Assembly (NCBI GenBank): GCA_002721705.1
Contig: PBLJ01000053.1
Location: 1 to 39,709, forward strand
Origin: Opitutia bacterium
GTDB taxonomy: Bacteria; Verrucomicrobiota; Verrucomicrobiia; Opitutales; Seribacteraceae
Reading direction: 5' to 3'
Length of the DNA: 39,709 nt
A model generated the notes under the pieces. The model did not search any database. It saw only the letters and a list, made by a program, of their open reading frames with translations, and was not told the DNA's origin. Made by a program: the position numbers and the translations under genes. Shown piece after piece: positions 9,159 through 16,605 of the stretch (the stretch's first letter is position 1; each line of letters begins with the position of its first letter).

Positions 9159-10294
9159 GACGAAGTTTCCGGTTCAACCGGTCCACCCCAACGGCCTCGC
9201 AGCAAAAAGAGATTGAGAAAGACGGACAACCCGAGGCCTCCGACCAACCACCAGAAAAAATAGGCATCCCATTGAAAACCTTCACCCTGATCTGAGCCAT
9301 GTCGCTCATGCCCGTGCCCACCGTGCCCGTGTCCGCCATGATCATGCCCATGGGAATTATTGGGAGCGCCTCCGCCGGCGCTCAACCCGAGAAGGTGAGC
9401 ATTGACGTACACCACACGATTTCCGGGCGCGAGGCCTTCGAGAATTTCGACGCGGTTTTCGCCTCGAACACCTGTTTTCAGGAGAACTCTGCGGTATTCC
9501 AAGCCCTCTTTATCTCGTCCGACGTAAACGAAAGGCGCGGCGGCGTTGCCAAGCAAAGCGGTTGCTGGAACCGTGATGCTGGCGTTGGTTTCCGCGGTAA
9601 TCGCCTGGAAGCTCGTCAACATCCCAGGCCTTAGAAGATGCTTGGGATTGGCCACGCGAAACCAAGCGGGCAAGGAACCATTGGCGGGGTTCACCTCCCC
9701 ACCCAAACGTTCCAAGGTACCTGTGAAAGATTCCTCGGGAAAGGCTTCGACCTGAATCCGAGCTTTCGCTGCGTCGGGAATTTGGTCAACCAAGCTTTCA
9801 AACACTTCCGCACGAGCATAAACTGCGTCCAAGTTCGCCAGTTCGATCAAGGTCTGCCCGACTTCCACGCCTTGTCCCCGAGTAACTGAAACTTGGGTTA
9901 CTACACCGGAAAACGGTGCTCGCAAGGTCAGTTTGGGAGGTGGATTGCCTGGCTGAAGTGTTTCGATTTCAACGAGGATGGCATCGGTGTCCACGTTTTG
10001 CCCCTCCACTACCGACAAGGCAATCACCCTACCGGCAACTCGACTGGAAACGAAATAATGCTTTTGGGCAATAGGTTCCACGCGACCTACGAACGAAAGC
10101 GTCTTGGGAATCACGGAAGCACCGACCTTCACGGTTTCAAGACCCATGACGTCGCGAAGTTCCGGGGAAATCCTAACGATGTCATTGGCATGCATGAAAG
10201 GAAGCCATGACGACAAGCAGACAGTCGCCGTCAAAAAAATGGTGAGAAACTTGGGCAATAGCCTTGATTTTCTAGTTGAAAGCGTCGTTTTCAT
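9155..10294 (-). CDS. RND efflux periplasmic adaptor (CusB/CzcB type) with His-rich tail
   Basis: This 379-residue membrane-fusion protein links the RND pump to the TolC-like channel. The N-terminal hydrophobic segment (about 14-34) is followed by beta-barrel and lipoyl-like halves: GRVEPIAQKHYFVSS and GRVIALSVVEGQNVDTDAILVEI, then the second half LRAPFSGVVTQVSVTRGQGVEVGQTLIELA. The C-terminus is unusual. A Gly/His-rich stretch (314-332, alternating HGHDHGG-type repeats) is followed by an apparent transmembrane helix (about 346-366), so the protein may be anchored at both ends. A strong Shine-Dalgarno (AAAGGAG) precedes the start and overlaps the end of the TolC-like gene 11 bp upstream. Histidine clusters suggest Zn, Ni, Co or Cu binding. 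Confidence 0.91.
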   Translation of the reverse strand: MKTTLSTRKSRLLPKFLTIFLTATVCLSSWLPFMHANDIVRISPELRDVMGLETVKVGASVIPKTLSFVGRVEPIAQKHYFVSSRVAGRVIALSVVEGQNVDTDAILVEIETLQPGNPPPKLTLRAPFSGVVTQVSVTRGQGVEVGQTLIELANLDAVYARAEVFESLVDQIPDAAKARIQVEAFPEESFTGTLERLGGEVNPANGSLPAWFRVANPKHLLRPGMLTSFQAITAETNASITVPATALLGNAAAPFVYVGRDKEGLEYRRVLLKTGVRGENRVEILEGLAPGNRVVYVNAHLLGLSAGGGAPNNSHGHDHGGHGHGGHGHERHGSDQGEGFQWDAYFFWWLVGGLGLSVFLNLFLLRGRWGGPVEPETSS

Positions 10295-10305
10295 AGGAAC
10301 TCCTT

Positions 10306-11556
10306 TTATTCACCGAAGGCTGCCCGAAGATTGGTTGCGGCAAGGTGATATTCGAGCAACAGGTCAAGGTATTCACCTCTCAGACGGAGAGCCTCCTCAC
10401 GCACTTGAAGGGCTTGCTGAAGGCTTATTTGTCCTTGGGAATAAGCTTCCAACGCATCTTTTCCGTTTGTCTCTGCCAAGGGAAACAAAAGGTCGCGAAA
10501 ATCGCTGAGTCGCTGGAAAAGAACTTCCTCACGACGAGTGGCGCCTTGGATCTCCACGATGATTGATTCGGAAAGGATTTCACGACGCAGAGAAGCAACC
10601 CCCAACTCCGCCTTAGCCTCCCGTTCCTCTCCTTGCAGACGGCCCCACCAAGGAAACTCGATGGAAAAACCAATCCCATGCGACTTTTCCCTCTCAAGAC
10701 CGCCTGGCGCATCTATTTCGCGCGCATTTTCCATAAAACCTTCCAAACGCCAAGTACCCCACCGAGCGGATCTCTTTTCTCGCAATCCGGCGGCAGCTCG
10801 TTGCTCCCGGCTGGAAGCCATAGCCAAATCGGGTCGCCTATCCCGCCACCTCAATTCCTTGCCTGGAGCAATCGGCCTTACTTTCGGGAACGCCAAAGTT
10901 CCCTCGAGAATGATTTCATCATCAGGGCTGGTTCGCAGGAGCGACCGGGCTTGAGCAAAAAGTTCGATCAATTCTTGCTCATGAGCGACCTGTCTTTGCT
11001 TAGCAGCAAGGGATTTCAACTTGGTTTGTCCGGCATCGATACCGGACGCTTCCCCACGACTGACAGCGGAAGCTACGAAGGTCGCTAATTCTTCAGCCAA
11101 GTCGCTCACTTGCCGGGAAAAACTCAAGCGTTCACGGGCTGCGAGTATATGAAAATAAAGGGTTTTGGCCCGAAGAGTGGCTTGTCTAGTTGCCTCTCGA
11201 CGTGATGCGTTGGCCAATGCGGTGTCCGCGTTGGCGATTTCCCTCAATGCTTTCTTTTGACCGGGGAGACGAATGGACTGAGACAAATTGAGCCCGACTG
11301 CCCGCTCGCCTTCATCATTACCCAAGGCGTCGGTACCGTAAGACAGAGACATTTCGGGATCCGCCGGAGCCAAGGCAACGACTTTTCGAGCTTCGGCGAG
11401 CTCTTGAGTATAGACGGACTCGCCTACACTCAAATCCTTTGCCACGGCTCTCTCGACGAAGCCTTCCAACGTCAAGCGCAAGACCTCACCTGAAACTAAG
11501 GGGACACACACTATCCCTGCAAAAACCTGAAAATGTAAAATAGAACGCAACTTCAT
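10306..11556 (-). CDS. TolC-family outer-membrane efflux channel
   Basis: This protein has 416 residues from the chosen start. A signal peptide (MKLRSILHFQVFAGIVCVPLVSG) is followed by long amphipathic helices rich in Ala, Glu, Arg and Leu, as in TolC/CusC/CzcC proteins. The duplicated helical hairpin can be seen in the LAEARKVVALAPADPEMSLSYG region and in the second half. The open frame extends upstream to 11598, but the ATG at 11556 has a GGAGG about 11 bases before it and gives a proper signal peptide, so I prefer it. It is the outer-membrane exit duct for the RND pump and adaptor encoded just downstream. Compared with CzcC it is of normal length. Confidence 0.88.
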   Translation of the reverse strand: MKLRSILHFQVFAGIVCVPLVSGEVLRLTLEGFVERAVAKDLSVGESVYTQELAEARKVVALAPADPEMSLSYGTDALGNDEGERAVGLNLSQSIRLPGQKKALREIANADTALANASRREATRQATLRAKTLYFHILAARERLSFSRQVSDLAEELATFVASAVSRGEASGIDAGQTKLKSLAAKQRQVAHEQELIELFAQARSLLRTSPDDEIILEGTLAFPKVRPIAPGKELRWRDRRPDLAMASSREQRAAAGLREKRSARWGTWRLEGFMENAREIDAPGGLEREKSHGIGFSIEFPWWGRLQGEEREAKAELGVASLRREILSESIIVEIQGATRREEVLFQRLSDFRDLLFPLAETNGKDALEAYSQGQISLQQALQVREEALRLRGEYLDLLLEYHLAATNLRAAFGE

Positions 11557-11659
11557 CGACGTGATTCCTCCATGTACCGAGATAATGACTGGCACCAACC
11601 AGCCAAACTAAGTGAACTCGATCGGGCGCGCCTTGAATTGAAAAGGGCGCGCAGAGGAA

Positions 11660-12067
11660 TCAAAGCCGCAGCACGATAGTTGAAAGCTGGGCTTTCCTGA
11701 AAGAAGCAGCAGCGCGAAAACGAGGCCCCTCGGAGAGAAGCAGCGCCGTTTGCTCGAAAGCAGGCAGGGTATGATCGCAAATCGATGGCAGGACTGCGAT
11801 CAACCGAGGTTCGACTTTTTTCAAGGCAAGACGATGAGGGCAATGATTGAGGGGATCGGTAATCGAAAGATCAACGTGCGAATGATTGTCCGAATGATCG
11901 GAATGGGACGAACTCGGTTGGTCGACGGGATGGGAATGCCCATCACAGTGATCGGCATGTGAATGAACGATCTCCCAGTGGAAATGCCCATCCTTGCCGA
12001 TGCACGCTTGCACTCCCTTCATTCCGCTGATCAGCAGCAATCCTGTCATTAACAGACGAATCATCAT
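11660..12067 (-). CDS. Secreted His-rich putative metal-binding protein
   Basis: This 135-residue protein has a signal peptide (MMIRLLMTGLLLISGMKGVQA) and a first half full of metal-type ligands. Histidines occur at 28, 30, 35, 37, 40, 44, 46, 55, 58, 62, 64, 75 and 78, with Cys22, Cys41, Cys76 and Cys97. The second half is a non-repetitive, partly hydrophobic tail. I do not recognise a named family. It is the first gene of the efflux operon, with the TolC-like gene about 100 bp downstream. A periplasmic metal buffer or sensor that hands metal to the pump is the likely role, by inference from position and composition. It begins with two ATG codons and has no clear ribosome site. Confidence 0.72.
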   Translation of the reverse strand: MMIRLLMTGLLLISGMKGVQACIGKDGHFHWEIVHSHADHCDGHSHPVDQPSSSHSDHSDNHSHVDLSITDPLNHCPHRLALKKVEPRLIAVLPSICDHTLPAFEQTALLLSEGPRFRAAASFRKAQLSTIVLRL

Positions 12068-12177
12068 TGGGAAAAAGCTTACCAGCAGGCATCAAATAGT
12101 CAACCAACGAAGCTTTCAAAGAAGCGACTCCGAAATTTCGATTCTCTGCCCTGAAACAAGCCGGTTCAGGGAAAGTT

Positions 12178-12215
12178 CACACCTTTACTTGCAAATGACT
12201 TGCACAAGTGGTGTG
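12178..12215. promoter_or_regulatory. Candidate operator between efflux operon and merC-like gene
   Basis: The divergent region (12068-12262) holds a 15-bp inverted repeat, TGCAA-N5-TTGCA, at 12190-12204. An outer inverted pair, CACACC (12178-12183) and GGTGTG (12210-12215), has nearly the same centre. The inner element also forms an 11-bp-period direct repeat of ACTTGC (12187 and 12198). The 15-bp symmetric shape resembles boxes of Fur/Zur-type regulators, and a Fur-family gene lies about 3.4 kb away. That this regulator binds here is inference. A separate 10-bp palindrome, CGAAATTTCG, lies at 12131-12140. Confidence 0.45.
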
Positions 12216-12262
12216 GAGAGAATACTTTGTTGCTTTCCTGTTTCAATCGATTCCCCAACCCG

Positions 12263-12769
12263 ATGACCAAAGTACCAACACGAACCATGGTTGCCGCTGT
12301 TCCCAAATGGCAGTACCTGTTGGATGGACTGGCGATGTCATTGGCTGGAGTCTGTGGCATTCATTGCCTATTGATGCCAGTGCTACTGATCGTCTTTCCA
12401 TTGATCGGAAGTAGTTTTTTCGCACACGACGCTTTTCACCAATGGATGTTGCTCGCAGTCCTTCCAACCACCGGTTTGGCCATTTTGCTGGGATGCAAAA
12501 AACACAAGGACCTGTTGGTTTTTCTGCTCTCCATTGGTGGCTTCGTCCTGCTCTGCTTAGCTGCCTTCGATCATGGTCATAGTCATGGTCATAGTCATGG
12601 TCATCATCATCATACCTCGACTGCATCGGCTCATTGGCTGACGCGGGAAAGCATCATGACCAGTCTTGGAGGACTGATCATGGCATCCGCCCACTTTAGG
12701 AACTTCCTGCTTTGCCGCAGAGCGAACCGAATGGAAGCGGACGAATCATCCTGCTCCTGCGGACATTGA
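12263..12769 (+). CDS. MerC-domain membrane protein with His-rich loop
   Basis: This protein has 168 residues from the ATG at 12263; a further ATG lies at 12287 and no start has a good ribosome site. About four membrane helices are visible. The MerC hallmark CGIHCLLMPVLLIVFP sits in the first helix, with the paired cysteines of the family. After the third helix comes a run of histidines, GHSHGHSHGHHHH, encoded by tandem 12-bp repeats. The C-terminus ends in a Cys/His cluster (SSCSCGH). MerC proteins move mercuric ions, but MerC-like genes next to Zn/Cu efflux genes suggest other metals. It is divergent from the efflux operon across a shared regulatory region and is probably co-regulated with it. 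Confidence 0.82.
   Translation: MTKVPTRTMVAAVPKWQYLLDGLAMSLAGVCGIHCLLMPVLLIVFPLIGSSFFAHDAFHQWMLLAVLPTTGLAILLGCKKHKDLLVFLLSIGGFVLLCLAAFDHGHSHGHSHGHHHHTSTASAHWLTRESIMTSLGGLIMASAHFRNFLLCRRANRMEADESSCSCGH
12572..12607 (+). repeat. Tandem 12-bp coding repeat (His-rich loop of MerC-like protein)
   Basis: Three tandem copies of the 12-base unit catggtcatagt occur, the last ending in catcat, followed by more cat triplets. They encode Gly-His-Ser-His repeats. The near-perfect base identity shows recent slippage growth, so the number of histidines may vary between strains. Confidence 0.85.
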
Positions 12770-12970
12770 TCGAAAACAAGGCTTTGGGAACGCGTGGCCT
12801 CTCGAGAAAGAGTATCGGATACGCTTGCTTTTGGCTAAGTTCCTTCTCAACTTTTGTGTAAACCAACTCAATTATTGGTTGCCAAACCCTGCCTGAATAA
12901 TCAGTTCCATGAGAATGTCTAGCAAGAGAACGCCCCTGTTCAATTGTAACAAGTATATCCCAAATTCGTC

Positions 12971-13204
12971 ATGTTGAAACCACAAGAGGTCCTAGACCGA
13001 TATTATTTGGAAACCAGGTGCATGCTGTTGGAAACGGCAGCGGTGCTGGATCGATACGACGCCGCGGTGGAACGCGAAGGCTCGACCGCCACGGATGAGC
13101 TCAAGCTCGACGTTCTCCACAAAGCCCTGCAAGTTCTCGCCGAACCCAAGAGCCGAGACAGAGCAGAGGAATTACTGAAAGTTTTCACCGAAGTGCCCAC
13201 CTGA
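12971..13204 (+). CDS. Small conserved-looking helical protein, function unknown
   Basis: This 77-residue acidic, soluble, probably all-helical protein contains LDRYYLETRCMLLETAAVLDRYD, then a Glu/Ser/Thr linker, then LHKALQVLAEPKSRDRAEELLKVF. There is no signal peptide and no known catalytic motif. It stops 13 bp before the TatD-type hydrolase gene, which suggests an operon. From memory, similar small proteins sit beside metal-dependent hydrolases in other PVC bacteria, but I cannot confirm this. The 201 bp upstream (12770-12970) contain only a 6-bp inverted repeat, AACCAA/TTGGTT (12862-12881), with no T-run and no clear function. Confidence 0.7.
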   Translation: MLKPQEVLDRYYLETRCMLLETAAVLDRYDAAVEREGSTATDELKLDVLHKALQVLAEPKSRDRAEELLKVFTEVPT

Positions 13205-13217
13205 TCCAAGGCCCGTC

Positions 13218-14045
13218 ATGCAGATCATACAACCGCACTACCACGCCATCGCTCGCACCGCCCAAGACTACGAGCGCATGGCCATGTCAGGGGTCGTTTG
13301 CGTAGTCGAGCCTGCCTTTTGGGCCGGATTCGATCGCGATTACCCGGAAACCTTCATCGATTACTTTAAGCAAATCAGCGAGTTCGAACCCACCCGAGCC
13401 GCCCAATTCGGGATTCGTCACTTTTGCTGGGTCGCGGTAAACCCAAAGGAAGCGGAGAACCGGGATCTGACCCAAGAAGTGCTCAAGAAAATGCCTGATT
13501 TCTTTGCCAAAGACACTTGCCTAGGGGTCGGGGAAACCGGTTTGCACAAGTCGACCAAGAACGAAATGGACGCCTTGCAAGCGCATGTGGAGCTCGCCAT
13601 GGAACATGGCCAGCTCGTTCTCATCCACACACCTCACCTCTCGGACAAGGCGCACGGCACCAAGATGGTTCTGGAAGTGCTCGAAGGGCTGAACGTGGAC
13701 CGGAGTAGAATTTGGATCGACCATGTGGAGGAACAAACCATTCGTCCCGTACTTGACGCCGGTTATTGGGCGGGCATGACGCTTTACCCGATCACCAAGT
13801 GCTCACCCAGACGAGCCATCGACATTTTGGAAAAGTATGGTCGGGAAAGGCTACTAGTGAATTCTTCAGCTGACTGGGGTCCCAGCGATCCTTTCACTTT
13901 GCAAGAGTCCATCGTGGAATTTCGCAGTCGCGGGCATAGCCTGCAGGAAGCCATCGAAATCTATCACAACAATCCCTGCCGCTTCCTAGGCCAAAACCCA
14001 AAGTTCGACATCAAGCCGATCAAGGTGGAAACCTTGGAGGAGTAG
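13218..14045 (+). CDS. TatD-family metal-dependent hydrolase (EboB-like)
   Basis: This 275-residue TIM-barrel hydrolase keeps the full metal-ligand set of the TatD/amidohydrolase fold: His7-x-His9 (PHYH), Glu106 (GETGL), His137 (IHTPH), His169 (IDHVEE) and Asp219 (SSADWGPSD). Length is normal for the family. TatD members are nucleases or act on other phosphate or amide substrates. The sequence around the ligands (LIHTPHLSDKAHGTKMVLEVL, MTLYPITKCSPRRA) reminds me of EboB, the TatD-like protein of the ebo gene cluster. No other ebo genes are visible, so this is tentative. It follows the 77-residue protein by 13 bp and converges on cysS with an 11-bp gap. Confidence 0.85.
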   Translation: MQIIQPHYHAIARTAQDYERMAMSGVVCVVEPAFWAGFDRDYPETFIDYFKQISEFEPTRAAQFGIRHFCWVAVNPKEAENRDLTQEVLKKMPDFFAKDTCLGVGETGLHKSTKNEMDALQAHVELAMEHGQLVLIHTPHLSDKAHGTKMVLEVLEGLNVDRSRIWIDHVEEQTIRPVLDAGYWAGMTLYPITKCSPRRAIDILEKYGRERLLVNSSADWGPSDPFTLQESIVEFRSRGHSLQEAIEIYHNNPCRFLGQNPKFDIKPIKVETLEE

Positions 14046-14056
14046 ATGCTCCGGAA

Positions 14057-15457
14057 TCAGAGCTTGGTCAGCTCGTATCCGTCCGCCTGATCACGCATTT
14101 CCCAACCAGCTTTGCTAAGCTCGTCGCGCAATCGATCCGCCTCAGTCCAATCCTTGGCAGCCCGAGCCGCGGAACGTTGCTCGGCCAAATCCTTGATTCC
14201 ATCAGGTGCTTCCTCCCCACCTGCATCGGCTTGAGGCACTTCGATTCCGAAAGCCAGAAGGGCGTTGTGAAAACCTGAGGCAATGGCAACCATTTCATCG
14301 GGTTCCGATTTACCCGCCTTGAGGTCGGCGGCGACGTCCTGAGAAATACTGTGCAACAACCCCAAGGCTTTGGGAGTGTTCAGGTCATCGAGCAAAGCAT
14401 CCAAGACTGGCGCGAAGACGGAAAAACCAGGAGTGGGCTCGAGGCCCACAGGCAGCAAGTCGGCAAATTGCCCAAGACGTCGACGGGCGGAACGGCAGGC
14501 ATTTAAGCTGTCCTTGGTGAAATTGAGCGGTTGACGGTAATGACCGGCCAACAAGGAATAACGCAAATCGTTGGGCTCGAAGCCCCAGGACACGATGTCG
14601 TCCACCGTGTAGAGATTGCCGAGGGACTTGCTCATCTTTTCGCCTTCCACCTTGAGGTGAGCGACGTGAAACCAGTGCCGAGCGAAGGTCTTCCCGGTCG
14701 CTCCCTCGCTCTGGGCAATCTCGTTCTCATGATGAGGAAAGATCAGGTCGACTCCACCGGAATGCATATCGAAGGATTCGCCCAAATATTTCATGCTCAT
14801 GGCACTGCACTCAATGTGCCAACCGGGACGACCGCGACCCCAAGGACTGTCCCAAGCATTGTCGCCATCCTCCTCCCTCCAGGTTTTCCAGAGGGCGAAG
14901 TCGCTGGCGTTCTCCTTGTCGTATTCGTCAGCGGTATTAAGACGTTGGTCCGCATTATGGCGAACGTCGCTCTTGTTAAGGTGACAAAGCTTGCCGTATT
15001 CCTCGAAGGCCGCGATACGGTAGTAGATGGACCCGTTGTCGCTTTGGTAAGCGAGCCCTTTCTCCATCAGTTGTCCGATGAGCTCGATCTGTTCGGGAAC
15101 GTGAGCGATGGCGGAAGGCTCCTCATGGGGCTCCAAGATGGACAAGGCCTCGCAATCGACATGAAGCAACCGGGTCCAGTATTCGGTGAATTCCTCGAGG
15201 CTTTGTCCGGCCGCGATGGATCCCCGAATTGTCTTGTCGTCCACGTTGGTGACGTTGCGGACGTGAAGGGTCTCCATGCCCGCCGCCTCCACTACCCGGC
15301 GAAACACGTCCTGCATCACGAAGGTACGAAAGTTGCCAACGTGAGCGCGCCCATAGACCGTGGGGCCACAACAATAGAATCGCAACCGCTGCCCGTCCAT
15401 GGGGCTCAGATTCTCGGCTGAGCGAGTCAACGTGTTGTATAAATTAATCGGGTGCAT
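14057..15457 (-). CDS. cysS: Cysteinyl-tRNA synthetase
   Basis: This class I aminoacyl-tRNA synthetase charges tRNA-Cys. It has 466 residues from the ATG at 15457; the frame runs further up to 15520, but the family begins at MHPINLYNTLTR. The zinc and HIGH-type region reads CGPTVYGRAHVGN (30-42). The other zinc ligands are Cys217 (HIECSAM), His242 and Glu246 (PHHENE). The second signature, KMSKS, lies at 274-278. The anticodon-binding part and the short C-terminal tail are present. The Fur-family gene lies 84 bp upstream on the same strand. Confidence 0.97.
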   Translation of the reverse strand: MHPINLYNTLTRSAENLSPMDGQRLRFYCCGPTVYGRAHVGNFRTFVMQDVFRRVVEAAGMETLHVRNVTNVDDKTIRGSIAAGQSLEEFTEYWTRLLHVDCEALSILEPHEEPSAIAHVPEQIELIGQLMEKGLAYQSDNGSIYYRIAAFEEYGKLCHLNKSDVRHNADQRLNTADEYDKENASDFALWKTWREEDGDNAWDSPWGRGRPGWHIECSAMSMKYLGESFDMHSGGVDLIFPHHENEIAQSEGATGKTFARHWFHVAHLKVEGEKMSKSLGNLYTVDDIVSWGFEPNDLRYSLLAGHYRQPLNFTKDSLNACRSARRRLGQFADLLPVGLEPTPGFSVFAPVLDALLDDLNTPKALGLLHSISQDVAADLKAGKSEPDEMVAIASGFHNALLAFGIEVPQADAGGEEAPDGIKDLAEQRSAARAAKDWTEADRLRDELSKAGWEMRDQADGYELTKL

Positions 15458-15541
15458 GAAAAAATTAAAGAAAGGCGCAAGGCAATGCGAATAAGCCAAA
15501 AAGTCGATTGTTTCCAGCAAGCGGGATGATCGTGAGAAAGC

Positions 15542-16003
15542 TTAGGCGTTGTCTTCCACGCATTCCCTGCACAACCCGTATACCTCTAGTACGTGAGCGA
15601 TGTGAGAATACCCGTTGGCCTTGGCCACCTTGCGCATCTCCTCTCCTACGCAAACATCGAGACGCTCGGCTTGATGGCACTCTCGACAGACCAAGTGATG
15701 GTAATGTTCGTCGGGTGCGGTCAGCTCGAAGATTTGGGTGCCATTTTCCAAGGGAATGCGCTGCAGCACGCCGGCCTGCTCAAACGCTTCGACGTTGCGA
15801 TAGACGGTCACCAAGTCGAGATCGCCGCGCTCGCGAATCTGCTCTGCATTAAGAGGTTTTTCCGCAGTCAACAAGGCCCCGATGACACGTTCGCGATTCT
15901 TGGTAACACGCATCTTGCGTTCCCTCAAACGATTGAGGATGGCCTCTAAATCCCTAGTTTTTGTGGCTGGCACGATGACGGAAATTCCCTTAGCGAATTC
16001 CAA
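15542..16003 (-). CDS. Fur-family metal-responsive regulator (Fur/Zur/PerR)
   Basis: This 153-residue transcription factor has an N-terminal winged helix whose recognition helix is near 63-80 (DLVTVYRNVEAFEQAGVL). The C-terminal dimer domain has both CxxC pairs for structural zinc (Cys106/109 and Cys145/148, both reading CREC). Sensory-site histidines lie in DEHYHHLVC (100-103) and in HIAHVLEVYG (134, 137). Fur, Zur and PerR cannot be separated reliably by eye. The gene is divergent from sufE, which would fit iron, and lies 3.4 kb from a metal-efflux locus, which would fit zinc or another metal. It may form a transcript with cysS downstream. Confidence 0.9.
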   Translation of the reverse strand: MEFAKGISVIVPATKTRDLEAILNRLRERKMRVTKNRERVIGALLTAEKPLNAEQIRERGDLDLVTVYRNVEAFEQAGVLQRIPLENGTQIFELTAPDEHYHHLVCRECHQAERLDVCVGEEMRKVAKANGYSHIAHVLEVYGLCRECVEDNA

Positions 16004-16021
16004 TCATCAATAGAGTTGGAG

Positions 16022-16047
16022 CCTAGGACAGGCAACCTTTTCCTAGG
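16022..16047. promoter_or_regulatory. Paired CCTAGG palindromes between fur-type gene and sufE
   Basis: Two identical 6-bp palindromes (16022-16027 and 16042-16047) lie 20 bp apart, about two helical turns, in the 132-bp divergent region. They could be operator half-sites. CCTAGG also occurs singly inside several genes of this window (for example near 8298, 13522, 13985 and 28467), so the evidence rests only on the close spacing. Confidence 0.25.
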
Positions 16048-16135
16048 TTTGTAAAAAAAAGCCTGATGATTTGGCTTGGCATTGTCTTGAACGACGACGT
16101 GAAAGCCTTAGGATGTCCATTTGCATTAAAAGAGC

Positions 16136-16555
16136 ATGAGTATAGAGCAAAAACGAGACCAATTGGTCGATGAACTGATACCTTTCGAGGATCCCTTCGA
16201 ACGCTTTGCCTACGTCATCGATCGGGCGAAGGCGGTTCCTCCTCTGGATGATGAATACAAAATAGATACGTTCCTTATCAAAGGATGTATTTCCCAACTC
16301 TGGATCTTCCCTCAATTCAAGGATGGCCAATGCCACTACCAAGCGGATTCCGACGCCGCCATCACCAAGGGAACGGCTTCTTTGCTATGCGAATTGTACA
16401 GCGATGAAACACCGGAAGCCGTCATCGGCCTGGAACCCGATTTTCTGGCCGAGGTCGGTATCACCCAACATCTTTCACCCAACCGTCGCAACGGCCTCAC
16501 CAGCGTGCGGCAACAGATCAAGGCCTACGCCGAGCTCTGCCTTCGAAACCAATAG
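16136..16555 (+). CDS. sufE: SufE-family sulfur acceptor
   Basis: This 139-residue protein accepts persulfide sulfur from the cysteine desulfurase SufS for Fe-S cluster assembly. The active cysteine is in KGCISQLW at Cys51, the same position as in E. coli SufE. The surrounding fold signature also fits: ERFAYVIDRAKAVPPLDDEYK before it, and DSDAAITKGTASLLCELYSDETPEAVIGLEPDFL after it. No sufS or sufBCD is nearby, so it works at a distance from its partners. It is divergent from the Fur-family gene, which makes metal or oxidative control plausible. Confidence 0.93.
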   Translation: MSIEQKRDQLVDELIPFEDPFERFAYVIDRAKAVPPLDDEYKIDTFLIKGCISQLWIFPQFKDGQCHYQADSDAAITKGTASLLCELYSDETPEAVIGLEPDFLAEVGITQHLSPNRRNGLTSVRQQIKAYAELCLRNQ

Positions 16556-16605
16556 ACGATCCTAGCCGTGCATGGAAATGAGAGAAGAGAAGTAGTTGTA
16601 GTGGG

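Noticed and set aside
12572..12607. The catggtcatagt repeats as a CRISPR or regulatory repeat
   Set aside because: The repeats are in frame and encode the His-rich loop of the MerC-like protein, with no spacers.
12862..12881. AACCAA/TTGGTT hairpin as a terminator after the MerC-like gene
   Set aside because: The stem is only 6 bp of mixed composition, has no following T-run, and lies 93 bp past the stop.
14531..15421. A 296-codon plus-strand open frame opposite cysS
   Set aside because: It is fully antisense to a synthetase with every class I motif; its protein shows no known domain, and such frames are common opposite high-GC genes.
16076..16095. A sigma-54 promoter upstream of sufE (TTGGCATTGTCTTGAA)
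   Set aside because: The GG and GC elements do not have the required spacing and the -12 element lacks GC.
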